NCBI GenBank assembly: GCA_029263035.1
Contig: JAJCYF010000212.1
Span: forward strand, 1 to 7,339
DNA length: 7,339 nucleotides
Direction of reading: 5' to 3'
DNA from: Actinomycetes bacterium
Lineage (GTDB): Bacteria > Actinomycetota > CADDZG01 > JAHWKV01
Of the stretch, positions 1 through 5,399 are shown piece by piece; position 1 is the first letter of the stretch, and each line of letters begins with the position of its first letter. The translations under genes were made by a program, and so were the position numbers. Under the pieces are notes generated by a model. The model saw nothing but the letters and a program-made list of their open reading frames with translations, ran no database searches and was not told the DNA's origin.

Positions 1-58
1 GACTGTCCTCATCGCTTGCCGGCTCATCGGTCACAGCAAGACCTTGATCTTCAGCCAA
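1..58 (-). CDS. nusG: NusG, transcription termination/antitermination factor (N-terminal fragment)
   Basis: Only the first 19 codons lie in the window; the gene runs off the left edge. It starts with TTG at 58, immediately after the secE stop codon (TAA at 62-60), and reads MAEDQGLAVTDEPASDEDS, an acidic leader of the kind that precedes the NGN domain in many actinobacterial NusG proteins. The start is fixed by a strong GAGGAGG ribosome binding site at 73-67, eight bases upstream. The fragment has no diagnostic domain, so the name rests on the near-universal secE-nusG adjacency. NusG binds RNA polymerase and couples it to Rho or to ribosomes. Co-transcription and tight coupling with secE are very likely because only one base separates the stop and start. 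Confidence 0.8.
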   Translation of the reverse strand, partial: MAEDQGLAVTDEPASDEDS

Positions 59-59
59 A

Positions 60-710
60 TTACCTGCCTCCTCGGTCGATCAAAAACAGGACTCCCTTTA
101 GAGCCACATAATCGATTCCTGCAATAACAACCATAAAAAAGATCACGGTGACCAGCACCACGATGCTGTAGGTGATGACCTCCGGGCGGGTGGGCCATGC
201 AACCCGGGTCAGCTCGCCCTTGACCTCTTTCAGGAAGGTCAGCGGCTTGGTCCGCTTACGACTAGGCGCCGTGGGGGACCTCTTCAGACGATCGGAAGCG
301 CCCTCACGCTTTTTCATCGCCCGCTTCATCTCCCGGTTGACCCCGGTACCGGTTCCGTCGGTGCCCGGCTCCTCGGTCTTGGTGCCCTTAGCGGCTGCTG
401 CCTTGGTTGCCCTGTCCCCCCTTGTCGGTTTGTCGGCTCTGGTCGGTTTGTCGGCTCTGGCAGTGGCGGTGGCGGTGCGGGAGGCCGGTTTGGCAGCACC
501 TTTGGCCGCCGGCTTGCCGGCTGCCTTGTCCGAGGGCTTGGCCGCCGCCCGGCCGGCAGGGCGCGAGGAGGAGCGGTTGGCCGTCCCGGCCGCTCGTCCG
601 CCGGGCTTGGCGCCCGACTTGGGTGCGGTCTTGGCGCGACCGGATGCCGGCTTGGCGCCGCCCGCGGGCTTTACCGACTCTTTGCCCTGCTTCTCACCAT
701 CTGTTGCCAT
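60..710 (-). CDS. secE: SecE, preprotein translocase subunit with long K/A/P-rich N-terminal extension
   Basis: SecE clamps SecY in the SecYEG protein-export channel of the cytoplasmic membrane. The 216-residue product has its core at about residues 157-212: the amphipathic segment FLKEVKGELTRVAWPTRPEV, with the conserved VxWPTR signature, then one membrane helix at about 181-200. Residues 1-155 are a low-complexity basic extension made of Ala, Lys, Pro, Arg and Gly, with the repeat ADKPTR twice at 86-97, and no membrane segment. Minimal SecE proteins are about 60 residues and some actinobacterial ones are moderately longer; this is near the long end. The ATG at 710 is chosen because GGAG at 723-720 lies nine bases upstream; the longer open frame would begin inside the tRNA-Trp gene. 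It lies just downstream of tRNA-Trp and one base before nusG. Confidence 0.95.
   Translation of the reverse strand: MATDGEKQGKESVKPAGGAKPASGRAKTAPKSGAKPGGRAAGTANRSSSRPAGRAAAKPSDKAAGKPAAKGAAKPASRTATATARADKPTRADKPTRGDRATKAAAAKGTKTEEPGTDGTGTGVNREMKRAMKKREGASDRLKRSPTAPSRKRTKPLTFLKEVKGELTRVAWPTRPEVITYSIVVLVTVIFFMVVIAGIDYVALKGVLFLIDRGGR
67..73 (-). promoter_or_regulatory. Ribosome binding site deciding the nusG TTG start
   Basis: GAGGAGG lies inside the last codons of secE, eight bases before TTG at 58. It is a near-perfect anti-16S match and supports TTG, not a later GTG at 34, as the nusG start. Confidence 0.75.
424..459 (-). repeat. Perfect 18-bp tandem duplication inside secE
   Basis: Two identical 18-base units (424-441 and 442-459) sit head to tail. 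They encode ADKPTR twice; the following residues GDRATK look like a diverged third unit. The repeat keeps frame, so it extends the basic SecE tail without disrupting it. Confidence 0.9.
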
Positions 711-752
711 GCTTATGAACTCCAACGGATATAGGGATTCGGGTGAAACCGG

Positions 753-825
753 CAGGCCCGGAGGGACTTGAACCCCCAACCCCCGGTTTTGGAGACCGGT
801 GCTCTACCAATTGAGCCACGGGCCT
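753..825 (-). tRNA. trnW: tRNA-Trp (anticodon CCA)
   Basis: A 73-base cloverleaf folds cleanly. The acceptor stem AGGCCCG pairs with CGGGCCT, the anticodon arm is CCGGT-CTCCAAA-ACCGG giving anticodon CCA, and the T-loop is TTCAAGT. The discriminator base is G and the next bases read CCG, so the 3' CCA is not encoded. It lies just upstream of secE-nusG, where tRNA-Trp is found in many bacteria, and probably shares their transcript. Confidence 0.96.
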
Positions 826-865
826 AAACGAAAAGCACTCGGCAGTGCCCGTCTGCAACCGAATA

Positions 866-871
866 AGTATA
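866..871 (-). promoter_or_regulatory. Likely -10 box for the tRNA-Trp-secE-nusG transcript
   Basis: TATACT on the minus strand lies about 40 bases before the tRNA-Trp 5' end and downstream of the terminator that closes the preceding gene, so it would start a fresh transcript there. I see no convincing -35 hexamer at 16-19 bases spacing, so this rests on the -10 match and its position. The rest of 826-955 shows no gene. Confidence 0.45.
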
Positions 872-955
872 GGCGATGGACGCCTCGGCGCAGCAGGCTC
901 CGTAAAGCGGACCCATCCTAACCGGTCCGGTCCAGTCTATTGCCTGCAGCCCACA

Positions 956-990
956 AAACAAAGAGGGCGCCTGAGGCGCCCTCCTTGTTT
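956..990 (-). terminator. Strong Rho-independent terminator after the small membrane protein gene
   Basis: A perfect 9-bp stem, GAGGGCGCC/GGCGCCCTC (963-971 with 975-983), has a 3-base loop. A 6-bp A/T-rich outer stem (956-961 with 985-990) extends it past one mismatch. On the minus strand it is followed by TTTGTTTTG, a good U-tract, and starts 14 bases after the stop codon at 1004. The structure is nearly symmetrical, but no plus-strand gene precedes it. Confidence 0.88.
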
Positions 991-1003
991 CCTGCTTGAA
1001 GCG

Positions 1004-1252
1004 TTAGGCGACGGTCCTGCCGTTCACCTTGCCTACGATTCCTGCCAGCACACCGGCAACCAGTACTGCGGTGCCGAGGGTGGCTACGTAACCGTAGATG
1101 TCCTCCGGAAGCTGGCCGGCCAGGAAGTAGGCGGCGAGACCACCGGTTGCACCCAGCGCGACATCCCACAAGATGCTGGAGTCCTTGAGAAAGACTCCCT
1201 TGATGAAGATGCCGGCGGCGATACCGAGGACCACTGCGGCGAGAACTTCCAT
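1004..1252 (-). CDS. Small three-helix membrane protein, GlsB/YeaQ/YmgE-like
   Basis: The 82-residue product is almost entirely hydrophobic, with predicted membrane helices at about residues 2-22, 29-46 and 54-74, many small Gly/Ala residues (VVLGIAAGIF, ALGATGGLAAYF, LVAGVLAGIVG) and a short basic tail. Length, helix layout and the LGxxAG-type first helix resemble the GlsB/YeaQ/YmgE family, small stress-associated proteins of unclear mechanism; this is a pattern match by eye. The ATG at 1252 is set by a perfect AGGAGG six bases upstream. It lies 109 bases after the anti-sigma gene and is followed by a strong terminator. An ECF-type promoter candidate (1326-1351) precedes it, suggesting it is a target of the adjacent sigma factor. 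It might instead take part in signal sensing, since the anti-sigma factor has almost no outer domain. Confidence 0.8.
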   Translation of the reverse strand: MEVLAAVVLGIAAGIFIKGVFLKDSSILWDVALGATGGLAAYFLAGQLPEDIYGYVATLGTAVLVAGVLAGIVGKVNGRTVA

Positions 1253-1258
1253 TCGAAA

Positions 1259-1264
1259 CCTCCT
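1259..1264 (-). promoter_or_regulatory. Consensus ribosome binding site of the small membrane protein
   Basis: A perfect AGGAGG, six bases before the ATG at 1252, predicts high translation and confirms the start of this short gene. Confidence 0.85.
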
Positions 1265-1283
1265 GCTTTTTCGGGCTCCTCCC

Positions 1284-1298
1284 CCGGCCGGCGGCCGG
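1284..1298 (-). other. GC-rich hairpin in the leader of the small membrane gene
   Basis: CCGGCC and GGCCGG form a perfect 6-bp stem around a 3-base loop. On the minus strand it is followed by purine-rich sequence and then AAAAAG, not a U-tract, so it is not an intrinsic terminator. It lies in the predicted leader between the ECF-type promoter candidate and the ribosome binding site, where it could stabilise the mRNA; this role is inferred. Confidence 0.4.
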
Positions 1299-1325
1299 AG
1301 CGTTTCCCGATTCTGTGCCTGATCT

Positions 1326-1351
1326 GACGCAGAACTCGCAGCTTGGTTACA
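1326..1351 (-). promoter_or_regulatory. Candidate ECF sigma promoter of the small membrane gene
   Basis: The minus strand reads TGTAAC (1351-1346), 16 bases, then CGTC (1329-1326). An AAC-containing -35 and a CGTC-type -10 with about 16 bases between them is the usual layout of ECF-group promoters. The same hexamer and tetramer recur in front of the sigma gene. Predicted transcription would start near 1319, giving a leader of roughly 65 bases. This is motif recognition by eye. Confidence 0.5.
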
Positions 1352-1361
1352 AACGGTCTCC

Positions 1362-1775
1362 CTAGGCGGCCACCTTCACCCCGTGACGCTTGGACCTTCC
1401 GAACAGAACCGCTCCGGCAAGTACCGCAAGACCGAGCGCAGATCCGGCAGCAACCCTGTGCTCGCCGAACTGCCTGGTGGTCACGGTGGTCGCCCGGCCC
1501 AGCTGCTTGCGGGTCTCCTCGATGACGGCTCGCCTGCGGGCAGCCTCGGCCACCCTTTCGGTAATGGTTCCCAGCAGCCAGGAAGGCGGCTGGAGGTCAA
1601 TGTCTGCCAGTGATGCCAGGCCGGCCTGCAAAACCCGGTACTCGGCCAGCTGGGTCCTGCAATCCTCACACCTCTCCAGGTGAGCAAGAACCTGGGGAGA
1701 AAATTCCTTTTGATCAAATGCCGGGAAGTGCTCCCGGGCGTGTGCACACTCCATTACCTCTGCCTTTTCACTCAT
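1362..1775 (-). CDS. Zinc-finger anti-sigma factor, single-pass membrane protein
   Basis: The 137-residue product has the zinc anti-sigma signature H32-x3-C36-x2-C39 (HLERCEDC), preceded by Cys10 and His12, within an N-terminal domain of about 75 residues. This domain type binds and holds a partner ECF sigma factor in the cytoplasm. Residues 70-105 are charged and probably helical. One membrane helix follows at about 108-125, then only about 12 residues, rich in Lys and Arg (GRSKRHGVKVAA), so there is essentially no extracytoplasmic sensor domain. The ATG overlaps the sigma stop codon in ATGA, implying translational coupling and matched dosage. Release could be by redox or zinc chemistry at the cysteines, by membrane proteolysis or by a partner; the sequence does not decide. 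No database assignment to a named subfamily is possible here. Confidence 0.88.
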   Translation of the reverse strand: MSEKAEVMECAHAREHFPAFDQKEFSPQVLAHLERCEDCRTQLAEYRVLQAGLASLADIDLQPPSWLLGTITERVAEAARRRAVIEETRKQLGRATTVTTRQFGEHRVAAGSALGLAVLAGAVLFGRSKRHGVKVAA

Positions 1776-2332
1776 CCCGCCGCCAATTCGTCGCGCAGCA
1801 AAACCCTGAGCTTCTGGCGGGCCCGGAAAAGCCTCACCCGGGCCGCACCCTCCTGGATCTTGAGTTGCTCGGCGATCTCATCGAACCCCAGGCCGTAGAC
1901 GTCCTTCATGACGACTATGGTCCGGTGGTCCTCAGGCAACGATGCGATGGCCGCATCAAGCCTCGCTCTTAGCGAGTGCTGCTCTGCAGTAACCGCGGGG
2001 TCGGAGGATTCGACGGCGGGCAGAAGACTCCAGTCCTCCGGTTCCATGCGAACCTCGACATTCCTGCGGGACCTGCGGCGCAGCAGCGTGATTGCGACGT
2101 TGGAGGTGACCCGGTAGAGCCAGGTGGAAAACTTGGCATCTCCTCGAAACTGCTTGATGACCCGCAGGAGCTTGATGAAAACATCCTGCGTGACCTCGGC
2201 GGCATCTTCGGGGTTGCCCACTATTCGGAGTGACAACGAGTACACCGAAGCGTGGGTCAAACGAATCAACTCCTCAAACGCGGCTTGGTCGCCCTCTTGG
2301 CATGCTTTGATGACACTGTCGGGGACGTCCAA
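1772..2332 (-). CDS. ECF-family RNA polymerase sigma factor
   Basis: The 186-residue product has the two-domain ECF layout. Region 2 spans about residues 14-91 and includes NPEDAAEVTQDVFIKL (core polymerase and -10 contacts) and FSTWLYRVTSNVAITLLRRR. A linker of about 30 acidic residues follows. Region 4 spans about 124-179, with SLPEDHRTIVVMKDVYGLGF and the helix-turn-helix FDEIAEQLKIQEGAARVRLFRARQKL cut into two recognisable halves that bind the -35. It redirects RNA polymerase to a specific stress regulon. The start is TTG at 2332, because an in-frame stop lies 12 bases upstream and no ATG or GTG fits; GGGGG and TTAGG upstream give only a weak ribosome site. It overlaps the anti-sigma gene by 4 bases. 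An ECF-type promoter candidate at 2352-2378 suggests autoregulation. Confidence 0.95.
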   Translation of the reverse strand: MDVPDSVIKACQEGDQAAFEELIRLTHASVYSLSLRIVGNPEDAAEVTQDVFIKLLRVIKQFRGDAKFSTWLYRVTSNVAITLLRRRSRRNVEVRMEPEDWSLLPAVESSDPAVTAEQHSLRARLDAAIASLPEDHRTIVVMKDVYGLGFDEIAEQLKIQEGAARVRLFRARQKLRVLLRDELAAG

Positions 2333-2351
2333 AATGGTTGCCTAACCCCCA

Positions 2352-2378
2352 GACGCGCAAAGCGCCCTGAAAGTTACA
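2352..2378 (-). promoter_or_regulatory. Candidate autoregulatory ECF promoter of the sigma/anti-sigma operon
   Basis: The minus strand reads TGTAAC (2378-2373), 17 bases, then CGTC (2355-2352). The predicted start is near 2345, only about 13 bases before the TTG. The hexamer and the GCGTC core are identical to those before the small membrane gene, with one base more spacing. The -35 lies in the loop of an inverted repeat (2361-2385). Confidence 0.5.
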
Positions 2379-2390
2379 GGGCGCTCCGCG
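2354..2390 (-). terminator. GC-rich hairpin between rpmG and the sigma operon, possible terminator
   Basis: AGCGCCCTG (2361-2369) and CAGGGCGCT (2377-2385) form a perfect 9-bp stem with a 7-base loop. Outer CGCG arms (2354-2357, 2387-2390) could extend it. On the minus strand only two or three T follow, so it is a weak intrinsic terminator at best, although it is well placed 65 bases after the rpmG stop. It overlaps the ECF-type promoter candidate, so it could instead be an operator-like inverted repeat. Confidence 0.45.
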
Positions 2391-2401
2391 TGAAGTTGGT
2401 G

Positions 2402-2430
2402 ACTATTCAATTTGGTCGAACGGCGTACAA
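2402..2430 (-). promoter_or_regulatory. Possible housekeeping promoter upstream of the sigma operon
   Basis: TTGTAC (2430-2425), 17 bases and AATAGT (2407-2402) on the minus strand give a fair sigma-70-type match with optimal spacing. A transcript from here would pass through the hairpin at 2354-2390, which might limit basal expression. The match is imperfect and may be chance. Confidence 0.3.
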
Positions 2431-2454
2431 GACGCCCGCCTCGGGAGATGAGAA

Positions 2455-2622
2455 CTACCTGGTCTCCCGGTGAGCGGTGTGAAGCCTGCACCATCTGCAG
2501 TACTTCTTCAGCTCCATCCGGCCTTGCTGCTTCTGGCGGTTCTTGGTGGTGATGTAGTTGCGGCGCTTGCACTCCTGGCACGCCAGAGTTACATGGGGCC
2601 GCTTGTCGCTCTTGGCTGCCAT
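2455..2622 (-). CDS. rpmG: 50S ribosomal protein L33, zinc-binding form
   Basis: The 55-residue product starts MAAKSDKRPHVTLACQECKRRN when read in two parts and continues with YITTKN, KKYCRWCRLH and a final HRETR. Length and sequence match bacterial L33, a small protein of the large ribosomal subunit. Cys15/Cys18 and Cys42/Cys45 form two CxxC pairs, the zinc-ribbon (C+) form; zinc-independent paralogues in many bacteria lack these. The ATG at 2622 lies 13 bases after the tuf stop, so it is translated from the same transcript, with a modest GGGACGG sequence as ribosome site. The tuf-rpmG-(trnW)-secE-nusG order is conserved in several phyla. Confidence 0.95.
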   Translation of the reverse strand: MAAKSDKRPHVTLACQECKRRNYITTKNRQKQQGRMELKKYCRWCRLHTAHRETR

Positions 2623-2635
2623 TTTTCTACCGTCC

Positions 2636-3826
2636 CTACTTGATGATCTTGGTCACACGGCCGGCGCCGACGGTCCGGCCACCCTCACGGATGGCGAACT
2701 GCAGGCCTTCGTCCATGGCGATGGGCTGAATCAGCTCAACGTGCATGACCGTGTTGTCGCCCGGCATGACCATCTCGATACCCTCGGGAAGCGTTACCGC
2801 CCCGGTGACGTCGGTGGTTCTAAAGTAGAACTGCGGCCGGTAGTTGTTGAAGAACGGCGTGTGGCGTCCACCCTCGTCCTTGCCCAGAACGTAGACCTGG
2901 GCGTCGAAGACGGTGTGCGGGGTGATAGATCCCGGCTTCGCCAGGACCTGCCCGCGCTCCACGTCGTCCTTGCCGATACCACGCAGCAGTGCTCCGATGT
3001 TGTCGCCCGCCTGACCGGAGTCAAGCAGCTTGCGAAACATCTCGACGCCGGTACACACGGTCTGCTGAACCTTCTCGCGGATTCCGACGATTTCGATGGT
3101 CTCGCCAACCTTGACCTGGCCACGCTCGACACGACCGGTTACGACCGTTCCCCGGCCGGTGATCGAGAAGACGTCCTCGATAGGCATGAGGAACGGCTTG
3201 TCGATGTCACGGGTGGGCTCGGGAATCGAGTCGTCACACGCCTGCATCAGTTCCATGATCTGCGCCTGGGCCTCGGTGTCGCCCTCGAGCGCCTTCAGAG
3301 CCGAGACGCGCACGACCGGAAGGTCGTCACCCGGGAAGTCGTAGGAGCTGAGCAGCTCGCGAACCTCGAGCTCCACCAGGTCCAGGATCTCCGGGTCGTC
3401 CACCATGTCGCATTTGTTCATGGCTACGACGATGTAGGGCACGCCGACCTGGCGGGCCAACAGCACGTGCTCACGGGTTTGCGGCATGGGGCCGTCCGCA
3501 GCGGACACGACCAGGATTGCGCCGTCCATCTGGGCTGCGCCGGTGATCATGTTCTTGATGTAGTCGGCGTGGCCCGGGCAGTCGACGTGAGCGTAGTGAC
3601 GGTTGGGCGTCTCGTACTCAACGTGCGCAATGGTGATTGTGATGCCACGAGCCTTCTCCTCCGGTGCCTTGTCGATCTGATCGAAGGCGGTGAAGAAGTT
3701 GCCCAGGCCCTTGTCCGTCAGGGTCTTGGTAATAGCGGCCGTGAGCGTCGTCTTGCCGTGGTCGATGTGTCCAATGGTTCCGATGTTGAGATGCGGCTTG
3801 TTCCGCTCGAACTTCGCCTTTGCCAT
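2636..3826 (-). CDS. tuf: Elongation factor Tu
   Basis: EF-Tu is the GTPase that delivers aminoacyl-tRNA to the ribosomal A site. The product is 396 residues, the usual length. The G-domain motifs are complete: G1 GHIDHGKT at 19-26, switch-I RGITI at 60-64, G3 DCPGH at 82-86 (with the catalytic His in the last position), G4 NKCD at 137-140 and G5 SAL at 175-177. Domains 2 and 3 follow and end in GAGRVTKIIK. The opening MAKAKFERNKPHLNIGTIGH resembles actinobacterial EF-Tu. The ATG at 3826 has GAAGGGA seven bases upstream. Unlike the str operon copy, which follows fusA, this copy follows tRNA-Thr and tRNA-Met, like tufB of Escherichia coli after its tRNA cluster. Whether it is the only tuf in the genome cannot be seen here. 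Confidence 0.98.
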   Translation of the reverse strand: MAKAKFERNKPHLNIGTIGHIDHGKTTLTAAITKTLTDKGLGNFFTAFDQIDKAPEEKARGITITIAHVEYETPNRHYAHVDCPGHADYIKNMITGAAQMDGAILVVSAADGPMPQTREHVLLARQVGVPYIVVAMNKCDMVDDPEILDLVELEVRELLSSYDFPGDDLPVVRVSALKALEGDTEAQAQIMELMQACDDSIPEPTRDIDKPFLMPIEDVFSITGRGTVVTGRVERGQVKVGETIEIVGIREKVQQTVCTGVEMFRKLLDSGQAGDNIGALLRGIGKDDVERGQVLAKPGSITPHTVFDAQVYVLGKDEGGRHTPFFNNYRPQFYFRTTDVTGAVTLPEGIEMVMPGDNTVMHVELIQPIAMDEGLQFAIREGGRTVGAGRVTKIIK

Positions 3827-3950
3827 GCCTACTTCCCTTCCGGCTACCTGTCAGCCTCGTTTATTCTTTTCTCTAAACAAATTCACTCTTACTAAGAGAC
3901 TACCTAATCTTTGGCGTCCCGCGTAAACGTCGTGGCACGGGCCACGTCGG
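3827..3950 (-). other. Leader between tRNA-Met and tuf
   Basis: No gene is present. Two small inverted repeats are visible: GTGGC/GCCAC around 4 bases (3932-3945) and CTCTT/AAGAG around 3 bases (3886-3898). Neither has a strong U-tract. A TTTACG / TAGTCT pair with 19-base spacing is a marginal promoter candidate. The tuf mRNA is therefore either processed from the tRNA transcript or started here; the sequence does not decide. Confidence 0.35.
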
Positions 3951-4022
3951 TAGCGGCGGGCGGAATCGAACCGCCGACACAGCGATTATGAGCCGCTTGC
4001 TCTGCCTCTGAGCTACGCCGCT
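3951..4022 (-). tRNA. tRNA-Met (anticodon CAT), probably elongator
   Basis: A 72-base cloverleaf has acceptor AGCGGCG/CGCCGCT, D-arm GCTC-AGAGGCA-GAGC, anticodon arm AGCGG-CTCATAA-TCGCT and T-arm GGCGG-TTCGATT-CCGCC. The anticodon is CAT. Initiator tRNA is unlikely because position 1 pairs normally with 72 and the anticodon stem lacks the three stacked G-C pairs. A tRNA-Ile read through lysidine modification also carries CAT and cannot be fully excluded, but elongator Met next to tRNA-Thr fits the known actinobacterial arrangement. CCA is not encoded (ACCG at the 3' end). Confidence 0.93.
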
Positions 4023-4106
4023 AAAGATGCTACCAACCGTTTAACCAGTTGCGGCCCACTCCACGAGCAAGCCGCTTCCACCTCTTTCAACGCCTACTTA
4101 TTCCCG

Positions 4107-4179
4107 AGCCCTCTCGCGGAATCGAACCGCGGACCTACGCCTTACCATGGCGTCGCTCTACCGACTGAGCTAAGAGGGC
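4107..4179 (-). tRNA. tRNA-Thr (anticodon GGT)
   Basis: A 73-base cloverleaf has acceptor GCCCTCT/AGAGGGC, D-arm GCTC-AGTCGGTA-GAGC, anticodon arm ACGCC-ATGGTAA-GGCGT and T-arm CGCGG-TTCGATT-CCGCG. The anticodon is GGT. The discriminator is T and CCA is not encoded. It is the first gene of the minus-strand cluster and lies 84 bases before tRNA-Met; nothing else is seen in that spacer. Confidence 0.96.
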
Positions 4180-4204
4180 ACAACTGCTGAGGACCTGCCC
4201 CACC

Positions 4205-4220
4205 TCCCGGAAATCCGGGA
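4205..4220 (-). other. Leader hairpin before tRNA-Thr
   Basis: TCCCGG and CCGGGA form a perfect 6-bp stem with a 4-base loop. It lies between the predicted promoter and the tRNA-Thr 5' end. No U-tract follows, so it is more likely a leader or processing structure than a terminator. Confidence 0.3.
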
Positions 4221-4242
4221 TTTGAGACGCCTCCGGCGCATC

Positions 4243-4272
4243 AGTCTAACGAACAGCCCTACGAGCTGTCGG
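4243..4272 (-). promoter_or_regulatory. Likely promoter of the tRNA-Thr/tRNA-Met/tuf cluster
   Basis: CCGACA (4272-4267), 18 bases and TAGACT (4248-4243) on the minus strand resemble a sigma-70-type promoter, about 64 bases before the tRNA-Thr gene. A second -10-like hexamer, TACACT at 4303-4298, is an alternative or additional start with a poorer -35. Confidence 0.45.
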
Positions 4273-4367
4273 TGCGGCTTCAAGGACAGACCCATCCAGT
4301 GTAGAGCCACTGTGCGACTCGCGTGACTCGCCGCCCTGTTTTTGTTCCGCGGACCACCCCGGCGACG

Positions 4368-4373
4368 TAGGCT
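4368..4373 (+). promoter_or_regulatory. -10 box implying a leaderless corA transcript
   Basis: TAGGCT ends six bases before the ATG at 4380, so transcription would begin at or near the first base of the start codon. No Shine-Dalgarno sequence is present. The -35 is weak; TTGTTC at 4342-4347 is 20 bases upstream. The TAG of this hexamer is also an in-frame stop, which rules out a longer protein. Confidence 0.5.
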
Positions 4374-4379
4374 CAACCC

Positions 4380-5363
4380 ATGATTCGCACCAGGGTCTAT
4401 GAAAAGGGCCGGCTGCTGGCTGAGGACTGCGACCCCGCGCTTATCTCGGACTACCTGGCGCTTCCCGGGCACGTCGTCTGGCTGGACATGGTCAAGCCCA
4501 CGCGGGCGGAGCTCGGGCTGTTTCAGGACGAGTTCGGTCTGCACCCGCTGGCAATAGAGGATGCAGTTCACAATCACCAGCGGCCTAAGGTGGACCGCTA
4601 CCGGAGCCACCTGTTCGCCGCGGTGTACGGGACCTGGCTGGAACCGGAGTCCGGGGACGCCGGGACCGGACTGGTCACCGGCGAGGTGGACATCTTCGTC
4701 GGCCGCCAGTACCTGATCACGGTCCGCAAGGACCCCGCCTGGGACATCGCTGCCGTGCTCGAACGCTGGGAGCGGGAGGAGGCATTGCTGGAGCACGGGG
4801 TCAGCTTCCTGCTCCACGCGCTGCTGGACCAGATCGTGGACGAGTACGGCCTGGTGACGGACCAGCTCGACGACCGCCTGGACCTGGTGGAGGAGCAGCT
4901 TCTAAAGCAGGCGAATAACCACGACCTCCAGGAGGACCTGCTGGACCTGCGCCGAGCCGTGGTGCGCCTGCGAAAGGTGGTGCTGCCGCTCCGGGAGGTG
5001 TTCGGCTCCCTGACCGGGGGGCAAATCCTGGAGGTCTCCGAAGAGATGCATCCGTACTTCGGCGACATACAGGACCACGTGCTGCGGGTGGCGGGGGACC
5101 TGGAGGCGCTTCAGGAGCTGCTGCTGAACGCAATCCAGCTCAACATGTCGATCGCCTCCAACCGCCTGAACATCATCATGAAGCAGCTCACCGGTTGGGC
5201 CGCCATCATCGGAGTCAACACGGTGATCGTGGGGATCTACGGCATGAACTTCCGGCTCTGGCCGGCCAACGACAGCCCGTACGGTTTTTGGATTGCCAAC
5301 CTGTTCATGCTGATCAGCTCGGTTTTTCTCTACACCTATTTCAAGCGCAAAGACTGGTTGTAA
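4380..5363 (+). CDS. corA: CorA-family divalent cation (Mg2+/Co2+) transporter
   Basis: CorA proteins form pentameric inner-membrane channels with a large cytoplasmic N-terminal funnel and two C-terminal membrane helices. The 327-residue product matches: the conserved segment HPLAIEDAVHNHQRPKVDRY at about 55-74, a long helical region at about 140-265, membrane helix 1 at about 271-289 ending in the signature YGMNF (GMN at 288-290), helix 2 at about 302-320 and the basic tail FKRKDWL. All these are intact and the length is typical. The acidic loop between the helices is short (NDSP), unlike the MPEL loop of Mg2+ family members, so the ion preference cannot be stated. The ATG is fixed by an in-frame stop 12 bases upstream. 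It is divergent from the tRNA cluster and 49 bases before the methyltransferase gene. Confidence 0.95.
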   Translation: MIRTRVYEKGRLLAEDCDPALISDYLALPGHVVWLDMVKPTRAELGLFQDEFGLHPLAIEDAVHNHQRPKVDRYRSHLFAAVYGTWLEPESGDAGTGLVTGEVDIFVGRQYLITVRKDPAWDIAAVLERWEREEALLEHGVSFLLHALLDQIVDEYGLVTDQLDDRLDLVEEQLLKQANNHDLQEDLLDLRRAVVRLRKVVLPLREVFGSLTGGQILEVSEEMHPYFGDIQDHVLRVAGDLEALQELLLNAIQLNMSIASNRLNIIMKQLTGWAAIIGVNTVIVGIYGMNFRLWPANDSPYGFWIANLFMLISSVFLYTYFKRKDWL

Positions 5364-5399
5364 CTGCAGACTTTTCCCGAACTTGTCATGGGCCCAGGC

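Noticed and set aside
172..771. 199-residue plus-strand open frame opposite secE
   Set aside because: It mirrors the K/A/P-rich SecE tail and has no motif or ribosome site; shadow of low-complexity GC-rich DNA.
711..779. Longer secE start giving 239 residues
   Set aside because: The extra codons begin inside the tRNA-Trp gene, while ATG 710 has a good ribosome site.
845..1327. 160-residue plus-strand open frame
   Set aside because: It covers the terminator and the antisense of the small membrane gene, which has a consensus ribosome site and clear membrane helices.
2342..2581. 79-residue minus-strand open frame overlapping rpmG
   Set aside because: It is the shifted frame of rpmG; the true frame encodes a complete L33 with two CxxC pairs.
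2558..3895. 445-residue plus-strand open frame opposite tuf
   Set aside because: It is the antisense of an intact EF-Tu and rpmG; no recognisable domain, and composition is that of a GC-rich shadow frame.
4170..4817. 215-residue minus-strand open frame opposite corA
   Set aside because: It overlaps tRNA-Thr and the intact CorA frame, and shows no family signature.
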